Positions 9,778 to 18,851 are shown, counted from the first letter of the stretch. The stretch is 64,000 nucleotides of DNA from Amycolatopsis sp. QT-25 (GCF_029369745.1 NZ_CP120210.1:3720001-3784000), one strand, 5' to 3'. Numbers and translations: made by a program. Notes: generated by a model not told the origin, from the sequence alone.

Positions 9778-11177
9778 GGATGGACGGCAAACAGATCTAC
9801 GAGAACTTCACCCAGGGCGACACCCGCAACCTGCGTTCCGCGGCCGATCGCGTCGCGGAACTCGCTGATGCCTATATCGAGCGCGGCATGGCCATCAAGT
9901 CCCTGCAGTCGCGGATGTCCTCCTCCTGGACCGGATCCGCCGCCGACGCGGCGAACGCCGGTGCGGGCCCGCTCGAGCAGGCCTTCAAGGAGACAGCGAG
10001 TCCGCTGTTCACCACGAAGGCTTCGGTCACCACGCAGGCCGACAGCTTCGACGATTCGGGGTCGTCCGTCGTCCCTGTGCCGCCGAAGCCGGACAAGCCC
10101 AATCCCTGGACCACCGGCCTGAAGGGCGCGATCCCGATCGCCGGGCCGTTCATGGTCAACAACGACATCAAGAACTACCAAGAAGGCGTCGCGAAGCACG
10201 AGGCGGCGAACCAGACCAACGTCCGTGTGATGGACCAGTACGATTCGGTCACCAGCAGCACGAGCTCCAGCCTGCCGACCGATTACGGCGTGCTGGAGAA
10301 CGACGGCGCGAACGTCAGCGTGAAGACCCCTGGTGGACATCCTCCGATCGACCCCCCGCCGGTCATCCCGGTGAAGCCCGGCAGGAACGGCGGCGGTGAC
10401 GACAACGACGGCACCGACACCAGCGGCACGGACGACAACGGCACCAGCCAAGGCCAGAACCAGAATCAGAACCAGAACAAGCCCGGTGCCGACCAGAACC
10501 AGGTCAAGCCGGGTGGCAATGACGATCGTCCGGTGAACCCGCGGGACAAGCCCGGCGGTGACACCAACATCACGACGCCGACCCGGAAGCCGGGTACGGG
10601 GGACACGACGCTCCCGTCCGGCGGTGGCCGGGGCAGGCCCGGGCCGACGACCGAGCTGCCGGGCAGGAACCCCGGAGGCGGACCCGGTGATTCGGACAAC
10701 GTCATCGGCCTCCCCAACGGACCGGGCCAGAACCACAACCCCGGCGGCACCGGGCAGAACCCGCCCGGAGGCACCAGCGGGCGCAATGTTCCCGGGCCCA
10801 ACAGCGCGGCGGGCAGGCTCCTCGGTGGCGAGGGCGGCACCGGTGGCCGCGCGGGTGGTCCTGGTGGACTTGGTGCTCCTGGTGCTCCTGGTGCTCCTGG
10901 TGCACCGAATTCCGGCGGTCTCGGCGCGGGCAAGGGTTCCGGCATGGGCTCCGGCATGGGCGGGCTCGGTGGTCTGGGTGGCGCCGACGTGGCCGGTGGC
11001 CGTGGTGGCGCTGGCCGCGGTGGCGCGGGCCAAATGGGCCCGATGGGGGCAGGTGGCAGGCGTGCCGACGGTGACGAAGACGACGAGCACCAGCGTCCCG
11101 ACTACCTGATCGAGGCCGACCCCGACGCGATCTTCGGCACCGACCAGCGGACCAGTCCGCCGGTCATCGGCGAGTAG
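9774..11177 (+). CDS. WXG-like N-domain protein with Pro/Gly/Asn-rich tail
   Basis: Of 467 residues, the first ~150 form helices with a WXG100-type turn (MSSSWTGSAADAA), as in PPE/WXG secretion substrates. The rest is low complexity: NQNQNQN, PGG, a GAPGAPGAP block and a GRGGAGRGG block, ending in an acidic tail (DEDDEHQRPDYLIEADPDAI). It probably exits through a type VII pathway and acts in or beyond the envelope. The start overlaps the lipoprotein stop (ATGA); ATG at 9780 is an alternative. EspG follows after three bases, consistent with an EspG client. Confidence 0.75.
   Translation: MRMDGKQIYENFTQGDTRNLRSAADRVAELADAYIERGMAIKSLQSRMSSSWTGSAADAANAGAGPLEQAFKETASPLFTTKASVTTQADSFDDSGSSVVPVPPKPDKPNPWTTGLKGAIPIAGPFMVNNDIKNYQEGVAKHEAANQTNVRVMDQYDSVTSSTSSSLPTDYGVLENDGANVSVKTPGGHPPIDPPPVIPVKPGRNGGGDDNDGTDTSGTDDNGTSQGQNQNQNQNKPGADQNQVKPGGNDDRPVNPRDKPGGDTNITTPTRKPGTGDTTLPSGGGRGRPGPTTELPGRNPGGGPGDSDNVIGLPNGPGQNHNPGGTGQNPPGGTSGRNVPGPNSAAGRLLGGEGGTGGRAGGPGGLGAPGAPGAPGAPNSGGLGAGKGSGMGSGMGGLGGLGGADVAGGRGGAGRGGAGQMGPMGAGGRRADGDEDDEHQRPDYLIEADPDAIFGTDQRTSPPVIGE
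10872..10907 (+). repeat. 9-bp in-frame tandem repeat (Gly-Ala-Pro)
   Basis: GGTGCTCCT occurs three times in a row, followed by a degenerate fourth copy, coding (Gly-Ala-Pro)4. Such tracts can change length by slippage without breaking the frame. Confidence 0.85.
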
Positions 11178-11180
11178 CGG

Positions 11181-11933
11181 ATGACCGTCAGAACAGGCCG
11201 GGTGGACGTCCCGGTCGAAGCCTTGGCGGTGCTCGCCGAACGCGAACGCGTCGGCGACCTGCACATCACACTGCGCCCCGAGCCGCGCTGGCTGTCCAGG
11301 ACGGCCCGCGCGGAGGCGGACAAGCGAGTGCAAGCGGCGTTGGCGCAAGCCGGGCTGCTGGATTCGAGCGGCCGCGCGTCGGTCGACTTCCTGGATTGGC
11401 TTCCGGTGCTCACGAAACCGGCCATCGAGTACTACGGCTGGGTGAACACCGGAGGCGAGACCTACGGCGTTCTCGCCGCTTCGCTGGGCCTGCAAGCGGT
11501 CCTGGCGGTGGCGTCCGGCGACTGGGTCGGGCTCCAGGAGATCGATCGACGGCGGCTGCCCGAAACGCTGATCGAGCAGTTGCCGCCCGTGCCCGCGGGC
11601 GGCGGCAGGCTTCGGACGGTCCGCGCGTACGAGCTCGAAGAGGCGGCCCGGCGCGGCCCGGACACGCATTCGCTGCCGCCGGTGATCGCGGACATCGTCA
11701 GCCTCGTGCAGCGGCCGGTCGAGGGGAGCGGCGAGCTCTACGTCGGCAAGCGGGACGAAGTCGGCAGGCATGTGGCGGTCGAGGATCCGCTCCACTTCGC
11801 CGACACCGACTGGGGCCGGTACCTCAGCTACACGACCGGGCAGGGCAAGGACGCGGTGGTCCATATCGGACCGGCCGGCCCGTCGGAACTGGCCGACGCG
11901 CTCCGGCACGTCTCGGGAACCCTGCCCGGCTAG
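11181..11933 (+). CDS. EspG-family ESX secretion chaperone
   Basis: A cytosolic protein of 250 residues with the EspG pattern: a beta-rich first half (LHITLRPEPRWLS), the central EYYGWVN motif, a hydrophobic helix (TYGVLAASLGLQAVLAVASG), and a late GRYLSYTTGQGKDAVVHIGPA. EspG proteins bind the tips of PE-PPE pairs before secretion. Here the only likely clients are the two helical proteins just upstream. No EccB/C/D/E or mycosin gene is in the window, so the cassette must use a secretion machine encoded elsewhere. A hairpin follows the gene. Confidence 0.85.
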   Translation: MTVRTGRVDVPVEALAVLAERERVGDLHITLRPEPRWLSRTARAEADKRVQAALAQAGLLDSSGRASVDFLDWLPVLTKPAIEYYGWVNTGGETYGVLAASLGLQAVLAVASGDWVGLQEIDRRRLPETLIEQLPPVPAGGGRLRTVRAYELEEAARRGPDTHSLPPVIADIVSLVQRPVEGSGELYVGKRDEVGRHVAVEDPLHFADTDWGRYLSYTTGQGKDAVVHIGPAGPSELADALRHVSGTLPG

Positions 11934-11976
11934 GAGTCAGTCCTGTAAGACCGCTCCCGCACGCCCAGCCACAGCC

Positions 11977-12035
11977 AAGTACCTGAAGGCCCCTTTCCTT
12001 GCGTCTAGCACAAGGAAGGGGGCCTTCACGTACTT
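11977..12035. terminator. Hairpin closing the ESX-type cassette
   Basis: Arms of about 25 bp with a few mismatches (starts AAGTACCTGAAGGCCCC, ends GGCCTTCACGTACTT) enclose a 9-base loop. The arm shares the TGAAGGCCCC..TTCCTTG core with the hairpins at 22905 and 41818. No U tract. Confidence 0.8.
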
Positions 12036-12116
12036 GAAGCACGCGCGCCCAGGCGCCCATCCCGGCTATTGTGACAGCGCTGTTGTATTTTCGGCGAGGT
12101 TTGGGAGGACGAGAAA

Positions 12117-13064
12117 GTGACACGGCTGTATCCGGAAATCGAACCGTACGACCACGGGATGCTCGACGTCGGGGACGGGCACCTCGTGTACTGGGAGGTC
12201 TGTGGGAACCCCGGCGGCAAACCCGCCGTCACGCTGCACGGCGGCCCGGGAACGGGGTGCGGTCCCGGACTGCGCCGCTACTTCGACCCGGCCAAGTACC
12301 GCGTCGTGCTGTTCGACCAGCGTGGCTGCGGCCGGAGCACGCCCCACGCGGGCGAGCCGGAGGCCGACCTTTCCGCCAACACCACCGACCACCTCCTCGC
12401 CGACATGGAGCGGCTTCGGGAGCATCTGGGCATCGAGAAGTGGCTGCTCTTCGGTGGTTCCTGGGGCTCGGTGCTCGCGCTCGTGTACGCCGAGCGGTAT
12501 CCGGACCGGGTCTCGGAGATGGTCCTGATGGGCCTGGCCACCGGACGCCGGAGCGAGACCGATCTGCTCACCCGCGGCCTCGGTGGCGTTTTCCCCGAGG
12601 CCTGGGCCAAGTTCCGCGACGGTGTGCCCGAAAAGGACCGTGACGGCGACCTGGCGGCGGCGTACCTCGAGTTGCTGATGGACCCGGATCCGGCGGTGCA
12701 CGGGAAGGCCGCGGCCGACTGGTGTGCCTGGGAGGACGCGATCGTCCCGACTTCCCCGCCGTACCAGAGTTTCGAGACGCCGGAGTTCCGGCTCGCGTTC
12801 GCCAGGCTGGTCACCCACTACTGGAGCCAAGGGTCCTTTTTGGACGAAGGCGTGGTCCTGCGGGAGGCCGGAAAACTGGCCCATATCCCGGCCGTGCTCG
12901 CCGAAGGAAGCCTCGACCTGGGCAACCTCATCGGCACCCCGTGGGAATTGGCGCACGCGTGGCCCGGCAGTGAGCTGGTGCTCATCGACGAGGTCGGCCA
13001 CAGTACTCAGGACGAGCCGATGCGCGAAGTCCTCATCGGCGCGACGGACCGCTTCGCCTCCTGA
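12117..13064 (+). CDS. pip: Proline iminopeptidase (S33 alpha/beta hydrolase)
   Basis: A cytosolic enzyme that frees N-terminal proline from peptides. It has 315 residues, the normal length. HGGPGTGCGPG supplies the oxyanion hole, GGSWGS holds the nucleophile Ser115, LDLG carries the likely catalytic Asp, and VGHS the His. FDQRGCGRSTPHA is a signature of this subfamily. The GTG start follows GGGAGGA. The gene stands alone between two hairpins. A short palindrome ACAGCGCTGT lies upstream at 12074-12083 but was not judged strong enough to call an operator. Confidence 0.93.
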   Translation: MTRLYPEIEPYDHGMLDVGDGHLVYWEVCGNPGGKPAVTLHGGPGTGCGPGLRRYFDPAKYRVVLFDQRGCGRSTPHAGEPEADLSANTTDHLLADMERLREHLGIEKWLLFGGSWGSVLALVYAERYPDRVSEMVLMGLATGRRSETDLLTRGLGGVFPEAWAKFRDGVPEKDRDGDLAAAYLELLMDPDPAVHGKAAADWCAWEDAIVPTSPPYQSFETPEFRLAFARLVTHYWSQGSFLDEGVVLREAGKLAHIPAVLAEGSLDLGNLIGTPWELAHAWPGSELVLIDEVGHSTQDEPMREVLIGATDRFAS

Positions 13065-13070
13065 TCCACG

Positions 13071-13113
13071 TGAAGGTTCCTTCCCTCGGCTCATCCGAGG
13101 GAAGGAACCTTCA
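13071..13113. terminator. Hairpin after pip, reaching into the dehydrogenase remnant
   Basis: Perfect 19-bp arms (TGAAGGTTCCTTCCCTCGG and complement) enclose a 5-base loop. The stop codon of the decayed dehydrogenase on the other strand lies in the right arm. No U tract. Confidence 0.85.
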
Positions 13114-13808
13114 GGGGATCACGAGGGCGGTGGCGGCTTCCGGAACCCCGGCGGCGTCCGGATGGGTGGTCCCAGCGAGCCGCAGGCCGGTGGTGCGCGG
13201 GGCGATCCGGTCGAGGTTCCAGGAACTCAGCAGCAGTGCCACCTTCGCCCGCATCTCGGTCCGCAACCGCAGGAACGAATCGGCGGGATCGGCGCCGACC
13301 TTGCCGAGCAGCAGCCACCAGCCCACGCGGCCGCGCCGGCGTTGGCGACGAAGTCCGGGATCACCGGAATGCCACGAACCGCTAGAGCGGCTTCGGCGTC
13401 GGGTGTGGTCGCCACGTTGGCCACCTCGATGACGACCTTCGCCTTGACCAGGCCCTGGTTCCCGGCACGCAGCGCGTAGGAGATCGCCGCCGGGACGAAG
13501 ATGTCGGCTTCCGTCGCCACGATCTCGTCGCGGGGTAGCAGGTGGACGTCGGCGGGGAGGCGGCCGCGGTCGATCTCGCCGTAGGAGTCACGCAACTCCA
13601 GCAGCGCGGGGATGTCGAGGCCCCCGGGCCGGTACAGCGTCCCGGCGGCGTCGGCGACCGCGACGACGGTTGCCGGCTTCGTGCGGATACCAGGCCGCGC
13701 GACCGCCCATCGTGCCGATGCCCTGCACAGCGACCGTGGTCTTCCCGACCGGCCACTCCCATGCGTCGGCGACACCCAGGCAGGCCTGTGCGACGCCGTA
13801 GACACCGC
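13111..13808 (-). pseudogene. Glu/Leu/Phe/Val dehydrogenase remnant, 5' deleted and frameshifted
   Basis: Three frames must be joined to read one dehydrogenase: the nucleotide-binding part (GKTTVAVQGIGTMGG) in one, then GTLYRPGGLDIPALLELRD and ADIFVPAAISYALRAGNQ in a second, and the C-terminal end (WWLLLGKVGADPADSFLRLR) in a third. Frame changes fall near 13668-13690 and near 13322-13326. About the first 170 residues, with the catalytic lysine region, are missing. The 5' border meets a LysR fragment that reads the other way. An intact enzyme would oxidatively deaminate an amino acid with NAD(P). A sequencing error could explain one frameshift but not the missing half. Confidence 0.85.
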
Positions 13809-14328
13809 GGACGCGGTCCGGGACGGCGAGCTGGACCTGTCCTTCGTGATCGACTACTCCGACGCGCCGATGCCCTGGGACGCGGGTTTGGAGCGCGCGG
13901 TGATCGCGGTCGAACGGCTGCACGCCGCGGTACCCGCCGGCGCCGTCCCCACGGGCAGCGCCTCCCTGCTCGACCTGGCCGAACATCCGTGGATCCTCGC
14001 CGGCCCGAAGAGTCACTTCAGCCGTGCCGTGCGCGCCGCCTGCCATCGACACGGGTTCGAACCCAAGATCGACCACGAGGTCGAAGAACAGCCCACGGCG
14101 ATGGCGATGGTCCGCGCCGGACTCGGGGTGACCCTCGTTTCGGATCTCGGGCTGGGCCTCCGGCCGCCGGGGCTCGACGTGGTCGCGTTGACCACACCGT
14201 TGCTCCGGACGGTTTCGATCGCCTACCGGACGACTTCGAAGCTGCGGCCCGCCTTGCGGCTGGTGGTCGAGGCGGTCCGCGACGCGGCTGCGGCGCTGGG
14301 GCTGGGCACCGAGCCCGCTTTGCCCTGA
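13804..14328 (+). pseudogene. LysR-type regulator remnant, DNA-binding half deleted
   Basis: The frame encodes only the distal part of a LysR effector-binding domain, from AVRDGELDLSFVIDYSD through EHPWILAGPKSHFSRAVRAAC to AMVRAGLGVTLVSDLGLG and a normal end. The helix-turn-helix and first subdomain are absent. Nothing before ~13804 reads as LysR, because that DNA is the opposite strand of the dehydrogenase remnant. With the adjoining fragment this is best read as an old divergent regulator/target pair whose shared 5' region was deleted. It cannot bind DNA as it stands. Confidence 0.82.
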
Positions 14329-14458
14329 TTCGTCCCGTCCTGAGAGGTGGGCCGCCGATCCTGCCCGGCGAGAACCGGCCTGAATTTGTCGGACCTCGCG
14401 TGTAGCGTCCGAAGTCGAGGTTCCTCATTGATCGGACAACCGACTGGACGGCGGAAAG

Positions 14459-15721
14459 ATGACTACTGTTCATGATTTCCCCGAGAAGTCCGGGAGCGCG
14501 TCGAACGCGACGGCGAAGGTCCTCGCGGACCGCGCCGAGGGCGAGGCGTATGTGGCTTCCGTGTGCTTCAAGCACGGGCCACCGAGACTTCTCGGCGTAG
14601 AGCTGGAATTCATCGTGCACTACGCCGACGAGCCCGCCCGGCCGCTCGACCCCGACGATCTCGCCACCGCGCTCGGCCCGCACACCCCGCGGACACTGCG
14701 CCCCGACAGCCCCGCCCTCCCGCTTCCGGCAGGTTCACCACTGAGCCTCGAGCCCGGATGTCAGGTGGAGATCTCCGCTCAACCACAGACCACGCTGCGC
14801 CACCTGGACGCCGTCGTCTCGGCCGATCTGGCCCACCTCGAAAATCTTCTCGCCGCCCGCGGCCTGTACCTGGGGAACTCCGGGATAGACAGGTATCGCG
14901 CCCCCGCCCGCAAACTGGGCACACCGCGCTACGCCGCGATGGAACGCCGCTTCGCCCCCATGGGCCCCGGGGGCGTGACCATGATGTGCAGTACCGCCGG
15001 CCTGCAGGTCTGTGTGGACACCGGGGAAGCAGGCGACCTGGCCGGCCGCTGGGCCGCCGTCCACGCGCTGGGTCCGCCGTTGCTGGCCGCCTTCGCCAAT
15101 TCCCGGGTCCACGCCGGACGCGACACCGGACACGCGTCCGCGCGCTGGCTGGCCGTGATGGGAACGGAAGACGTCCGCACCCGCTCGGCGGAACCGACCA
15201 GGGATCCGGCCGGGGAGTGGGCACGCAGGATCCTGGACACCCCGCTGATGGTCCTGCCCGGTCGCGACGGCCGCTGGGACGCGCCGGATTCCCTGACCTT
15301 CGCCGACTGGATCGACGGACGGGGCGAGGGGGCCCGGCTCGGCAGGCCGACCGAGGACGACCTGGCCTATCACCTGACGACTTTCTTCACCCCGGTCCGT
15401 CCACAAGGGTATCTGGAGATCCGCTACCTGGACGCCCAGCCCGCCGCCAAGTGGCTGCATCCGGTGGCGCTGGTGGCCGCACTTCTCGCACGTCCGTCCA
15501 CCGTGGACAGAGTGCTCGAACTGTGCGAGCCCGTCGCGGGCCGATGGGAGTGCGCGGCCCGGTTCGGCCTGGCCGACCGGGCGATCGCCGCCGTGGCGAG
15601 CGAGGTGGTGGATCTCGGCTGTGCCGAACTCGGCACGACCGGTCTGCCGCCGGAGACCATCACAGAGATCAGCGAGGGTGTCCAGTCCCTCGTGCACGGT
15701 TCGAGGAGCCACCAGTCATGA
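14459..15721 (+). CDS. egtA: Glutamate-cysteine ligase EgtA
   Basis: The first gene of the ergothioneine operon, 420 residues, forms gamma-glutamylcysteine from Glu, Cys and ATP in the cytosol. The GCS2-like fold begins at LLGVELEFIVHYADEP, the ATP/metal-binding part. GCQVEISAQPQT and MMCSTAGLQVCVDTGE follow, and YLEIRYLDAQPA lies late in the chain. The ATG has GGCGGAAAG upstream. Its stop overlaps the egtB start (ATGA). The 130 bp upstream hold the operon promoter, but I could not place boxes confidently. The same product could also feed other thiol chemistry. Confidence 0.94.
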   Translation: MTTVHDFPEKSGSASNATAKVLADRAEGEAYVASVCFKHGPPRLLGVELEFIVHYADEPARPLDPDDLATALGPHTPRTLRPDSPALPLPAGSPLSLEPGCQVEISAQPQTTLRHLDAVVSADLAHLENLLAARGLYLGNSGIDRYRAPARKLGTPRYAAMERRFAPMGPGGVTMMCSTAGLQVCVDTGEAGDLAGRWAAVHALGPPLLAAFANSRVHAGRDTGHASARWLAVMGTEDVRTRSAEPTRDPAGEWARRILDTPLMVLPGRDGRWDAPDSLTFADWIDGRGEGARLGRPTEDDLAYHLTTFFTPVRPQGYLEIRYLDAQPAAKWLHPVALVAALLARPSTVDRVLELCEPVAGRWECAARFGLADRAIAAVASEVVDLGCAELGTTGLPPETITEISEGVQSLVHGSRSHQS

Positions 15722-17067
15722 GCGTGGAAAGCACCGAGACCGACCCGCTTCGCGCGCTGAGCCCGCAAGACCTGCGGGTCCACGCGGCCGAGGCGCTCAC
15801 CAGGGCCCGCGAGCGCAGTGTCGCGTTGACGGACGTCGACGACGAAGAGCTGGTCCGCCAGCATTCGAAGCTGATGTCGCCGCTGGTCTGGGACCTCGCG
15901 CACATCGGCAGCCAGGAAGAGCTCTGGCTGGTGCGCGACGTCGGTGGCCGCGAGGCGCTCCGGCCCGACATCGACGACATCTACGACGCGTTCCAGCACG
16001 CTCGCGCGGATCGCCCGGAGCTGCCGTTGCTGGGCCCGCAGGAAGCCCGCAAGTACGTCCGCGAGGTCAGGGAGAAGTCCTTCGACATCCTGGAAACCGT
16101 TCCGCTGCAAGGCAGGCGGCTCACCCAGGACGCCTTCGCCTTCGGCATGATCACCCAGCACGAGCAGCAGCACGACGAGACGATGCTGGCCACGCATCAG
16201 CTCCGCACGGGTGATCCGGTGCTGCACGCGCCCGCCCCGCCGCCGTCGCGGTCCGGGCCGCTGCCCGCGGAGGTGCTCGTGCCCGGTGGCGCCTTCACCA
16301 TGGGCACCTCCGCCGAGCCGTGGGCGCTGGACAACGAACGTCCCGCGCACGAGGTCGCGGTGGCGGCGTTCTTCATCGACACCACGCCGGTCACCTGCGG
16401 GGCGTACGCCGAGTTCCTCGACTCCGGGGGTTACGGAGATCCGAAGTGGTGGAGCGAACGAGGCTGGGCGTACCGCAGCGAGCACGGCATCGGCGCGCCG
16501 CGCTTCTGGAAGCGGGAACAGGACGGCTGGTGGCGGACGCGGTTCGGCGTCTACGAGAAGGTGCCCGCCGCGGAACCCGTCGTCCACGTTTCCTTCCACG
16601 AGGCCGAGGCGTACGCGGCTTGGGCCGGGCGGCGCCTGCCGACGGAGCAGGAATGGGAGAAGGCCGCCCGGTTCGATCCGGCGACCGGCCGTTCGCGCCG
16701 GTTCCCCTGGGGCGACGAGGAACCCACCGCCGAGCACGCCAACCTCGGGCAACGGCACCTGCGGCCCGCGGAGGTCGGCGCGTATCCGGCGGGTGTCTCG
16801 CCGCTGGGCGTGCACCAGCTGATCGGTGATGTCTGGGAATGGACCAGCAGCGGATTGGAGGCGTATCCGGGATTCGCCGCGTTCCCGTACAAGGAGTACT
16901 CGGAGGTGTTCTTCGGCGGGGACTACCGGATCCTGCGCGGTGGCTCGTTCGGCACGGACGCGGCGGCCATCCGCGGTACGTTCCGCAACTGGGATCATCC
17001 GATCCGGCGGCAGATCTTCTCCGGTTTCCGCTGTGCCCGGGACGCGCGGCCGAGCGAGGTGGGCTGA
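15718..17067 (+). CDS. egtB: Hercynine oxygenase / sulfoxide synthase EgtB
   Basis: A non-haem iron enzyme that joins gamma-glutamylcysteine to hercynine with O2. The 449 residues comprise a DinB-like domain (1-~190) and an FGE-sulfatase-like domain (~195-445). The iron ligands fit the family pattern: His62 in WDLAHIG, and His148 and His152 in HEQQHDE. The C-terminal domain has VPGGAFTMGTS, GRRLPTEQEWEKAAR, GDVWEWTSS and the end GGSFGTDAA..RNWDHP..FSGFRCARD. The gene overlaps egtA by four bases and precedes egtC by five. Preference for gamma-glutamylcysteine is inferred from operon content. Confidence 0.95.
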   Translation: MSVESTETDPLRALSPQDLRVHAAEALTRARERSVALTDVDDEELVRQHSKLMSPLVWDLAHIGSQEELWLVRDVGGREALRPDIDDIYDAFQHARADRPELPLLGPQEARKYVREVREKSFDILETVPLQGRRLTQDAFAFGMITQHEQQHDETMLATHQLRTGDPVLHAPAPPPSRSGPLPAEVLVPGGAFTMGTSAEPWALDNERPAHEVAVAAFFIDTTPVTCGAYAEFLDSGGYGDPKWWSERGWAYRSEHGIGAPRFWKREQDGWWRTRFGVYEKVPAAEPVVHVSFHEAEAYAAWAGRRLPTEQEWEKAARFDPATGRSRRFPWGDEEPTAEHANLGQRHLRPAEVGAYPAGVSPLGVHQLIGDVWEWTSSGLEAYPGFAAFPYKEYSEVFFGGDYRILRGGSFGTDAAAIRGTFRNWDHPIRRQIFSGFRCARDARPSEVG

Positions 17068-17072
17068 GCGGC

Positions 17073-17855
17073 ATGTGCCGTCACCTCGCGTATCTCGGTG
17101 AGCCGCGTTCGCCTGCCGGGACGCTCTTCCACGTCCCGCATTCGCTGCTCGTGCAGTCCTACGCCCCCGACGACATGCGGGGCGGTGGCTCCGTCAACGC
17201 GGACGGGTACGGCCTCGGCTGGTACGCCGAAGGTTCCGAGCCGCTGAGGCTCCGCCGGTCCGCTCCCTTGTGGACGGACGGGGATCTGCCCGCGCTGGCC
17301 GGATCGGTTCGGTCGCACGCCTTCATGGCGGCGGTCCGGAACGGGACCACGGGGATGCCCGTGGTCGAGGCGGCGAACGCACCGTTCACCGGCGGTGGTT
17401 ACCTCTTCAGCCACAACGGGCTGGTGCGGGGCTGGCCGGATTCGATGGCCGAGCTCGCCGCGAAACTGCCGATCACCCGTCTGCTCACCCTGGAGGCGAC
17501 CACGGATTCGGTACTGCTGTGGGCGTTGCTGCGTGAGCGGCTCGAAGCGGGTGAAGACCCGCTCGCGGCCCTCACGTGGCTGACCGGAGTGGTCGAAGAG
17601 GCAGGGCCGGGTTCGCGGCTCAACCTCCTGCTGACCGACGGCCGGACGCTCATCGGGACCGCGTGGACGCATTCCCTGTCCTATCGGGACATGGGCGACG
17701 GTGTGCTCGTCGCCTCGGAACCGTGCGACGACGATCCCGGCTGGACTCCCGTTCCCGACCACCACGCCGTCCGGGTGACCGGCGCGGGCGTGGAAATCAT
17801 CGCCCTGCAAGAAGACGCCGCCCTCGAAGCCGATCGGAGCCCTGAGGCACGATGA
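17073..17855 (+). CDS. egtC: Gamma-glutamyl hercynylcysteine sulfoxide hydrolase EgtC
   Basis: A 260-residue class II glutamine-amidotransferase fold that removes the gamma-glutamyl group. The N-terminal nucleophile is Cys2, exposed once the initiator Met is removed (MCRHLAYLGEP). NADGYGLGWY, VRSHAF and FSHNGLVRGW are the usual substrate-binding loops. ATG at 17073 is set by this requirement for Cys2. The gene runs into egtD with an ATGA overlap, so egtA-D are likely translated as one coupled unit. Confidence 0.94.
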   Translation: MCRHLAYLGEPRSPAGTLFHVPHSLLVQSYAPDDMRGGGSVNADGYGLGWYAEGSEPLRLRRSAPLWTDGDLPALAGSVRSHAFMAAVRNGTTGMPVVEAANAPFTGGGYLFSHNGLVRGWPDSMAELAAKLPITRLLTLEATTDSVLLWALLRERLEAGEDPLAALTWLTGVVEEAGPGSRLNLLLTDGRTLIGTAWTHSLSYRDMGDGVLVASEPCDDDPGWTPVPDHHAVRVTGAGVEIIALQEDAALEADRSPEAR

Positions 17856-18829
17856 CCGAAATCGACCTCGACGTACACCACAGCGAATCGGACATCACCG
17901 AGCAGTTGCGCGCGGACGTGCGCGCCGGCCTGGAGGCGGACCAGAAATGGCTGTCGCCCAAATGGTTCTACGACGCGCGTGGCAGCGACCTGTTCGAGAA
18001 GATCACCGCCCTTCCCGAGTACTACCCGACTCGCAGCGAACGGGAGGTGCTCGCCGCGCGCGGCGGCGAAATAGCCGAAAGCTCGGGCGCGCACACCTTG
18101 GTCGAACTCGGTTCCGGATCGAGTGAGAAGACCAGGCTCCTGCTCGACGCGCTGACGAACCACGGCACCTTGAAGGAGTTCGTCCCGCTCGACGTCTCCG
18201 AAACCGCGCTCGCCGAAGCCGCGGAAGCCATCACGGCCGACTACCCGTCCCTCGAAGTCCGCGGCGTGGTCGGCGATTTCACCCGGCATCTGGCGTTGCT
18301 GCCGGGTGACCGGCCGCGACTGGTGGTCTTCCTCGGCGGCACGATCGGCAACTTCCTGCCCGCCGACCGCGCCACCTTCCTGCGCTCGGTGCGCGAAGTG
18401 CTCGACGAAGGGGAGTGGCTCCTGCTCGGGACGGATCTGGTGAAGGACCGGGAAACGCTGGAGCGTGCCTATGACGACGCGGCCGGGGTCACCGCCGAGT
18501 TCAACCGCAACATGCTCCACGTGCTCAACAACGGCCTCGGCGCGAACTTCGACCCGGCCGCGTTCGACCACGTCTCGTATTGGGACGAGGAGAACGAATG
18601 GATCGAAATGCGCCTGCGTGCCCGTGCCCCGCTGACCATCGACATCCCCGGTGCGGATCTGCGGGTGAAGTTCGCCGAGGGCGAGTACGTGCGCACGGAG
18701 ATCTCCGCGAAGTTCCGGCGGGAGGGAATCGCCGCGGAACTGGCCGAAGCCGGTTTCTCGGTGGAGAAATGGTGGACGGACTCGGAATCGCGGTTCGGCG
18801 TGAGCCTGGCGAAATCTGTCCGCGGCTGA
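17852..18829 (+). CDS. egtD: Histidine N-alpha-methyltransferase EgtD
   Basis: A SAM-dependent enzyme that trimethylates histidine to hercynine, the first step in ergothioneine synthesis. It has 325 residues, a typical length. Motifs are SPKWFYDARGSDLFEKITAL near the start, the SAM loop VELGSGSSEKTR, and FLGGTIGNFLP. The His-binding region includes NRNMLHVLNNGLGANFD and SYWDEENEWIEMRLRA. It is the last intact gene of the operon. No PLP-dependent lyase (EgtE) follows, unlike in mycobacteria; a broken nitroreductase-like gene occupies that place. Confidence 0.95.
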   Translation: MTEIDLDVHHSESDITEQLRADVRAGLEADQKWLSPKWFYDARGSDLFEKITALPEYYPTRSEREVLAARGGEIAESSGAHTLVELGSGSSEKTRLLLDALTNHGTLKEFVPLDVSETALAEAAEAITADYPSLEVRGVVGDFTRHLALLPGDRPRLVVFLGGTIGNFLPADRATFLRSVREVLDEGEWLLLGTDLVKDRETLERAYDDAAGVTAEFNRNMLHVLNNGLGANFDPAAFDHVSYWDEENEWIEMRLRARAPLTIDIPGADLRVKFAEGEYVRTEISAKFRREGIAAELAEAGFSVEKWWTDSESRFGVSLAKSVRG

Positions 18830-18851
18830 CCCTCTCACGGCGCCCGCCCGC

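Noticed and set aside
9699..11909. A 736-codon frame opposite the ESX-type cassette
   Set aside because: Shadow of three supported genes; composition is Arg/Gly/Val-rich with no motif.
12074..12083. ACAGCGCTGT palindrome before pip
   Set aside because: Ten-base palindromes are frequent in this DNA, and no regulator gene is adjacent, so an operator call is not supported.
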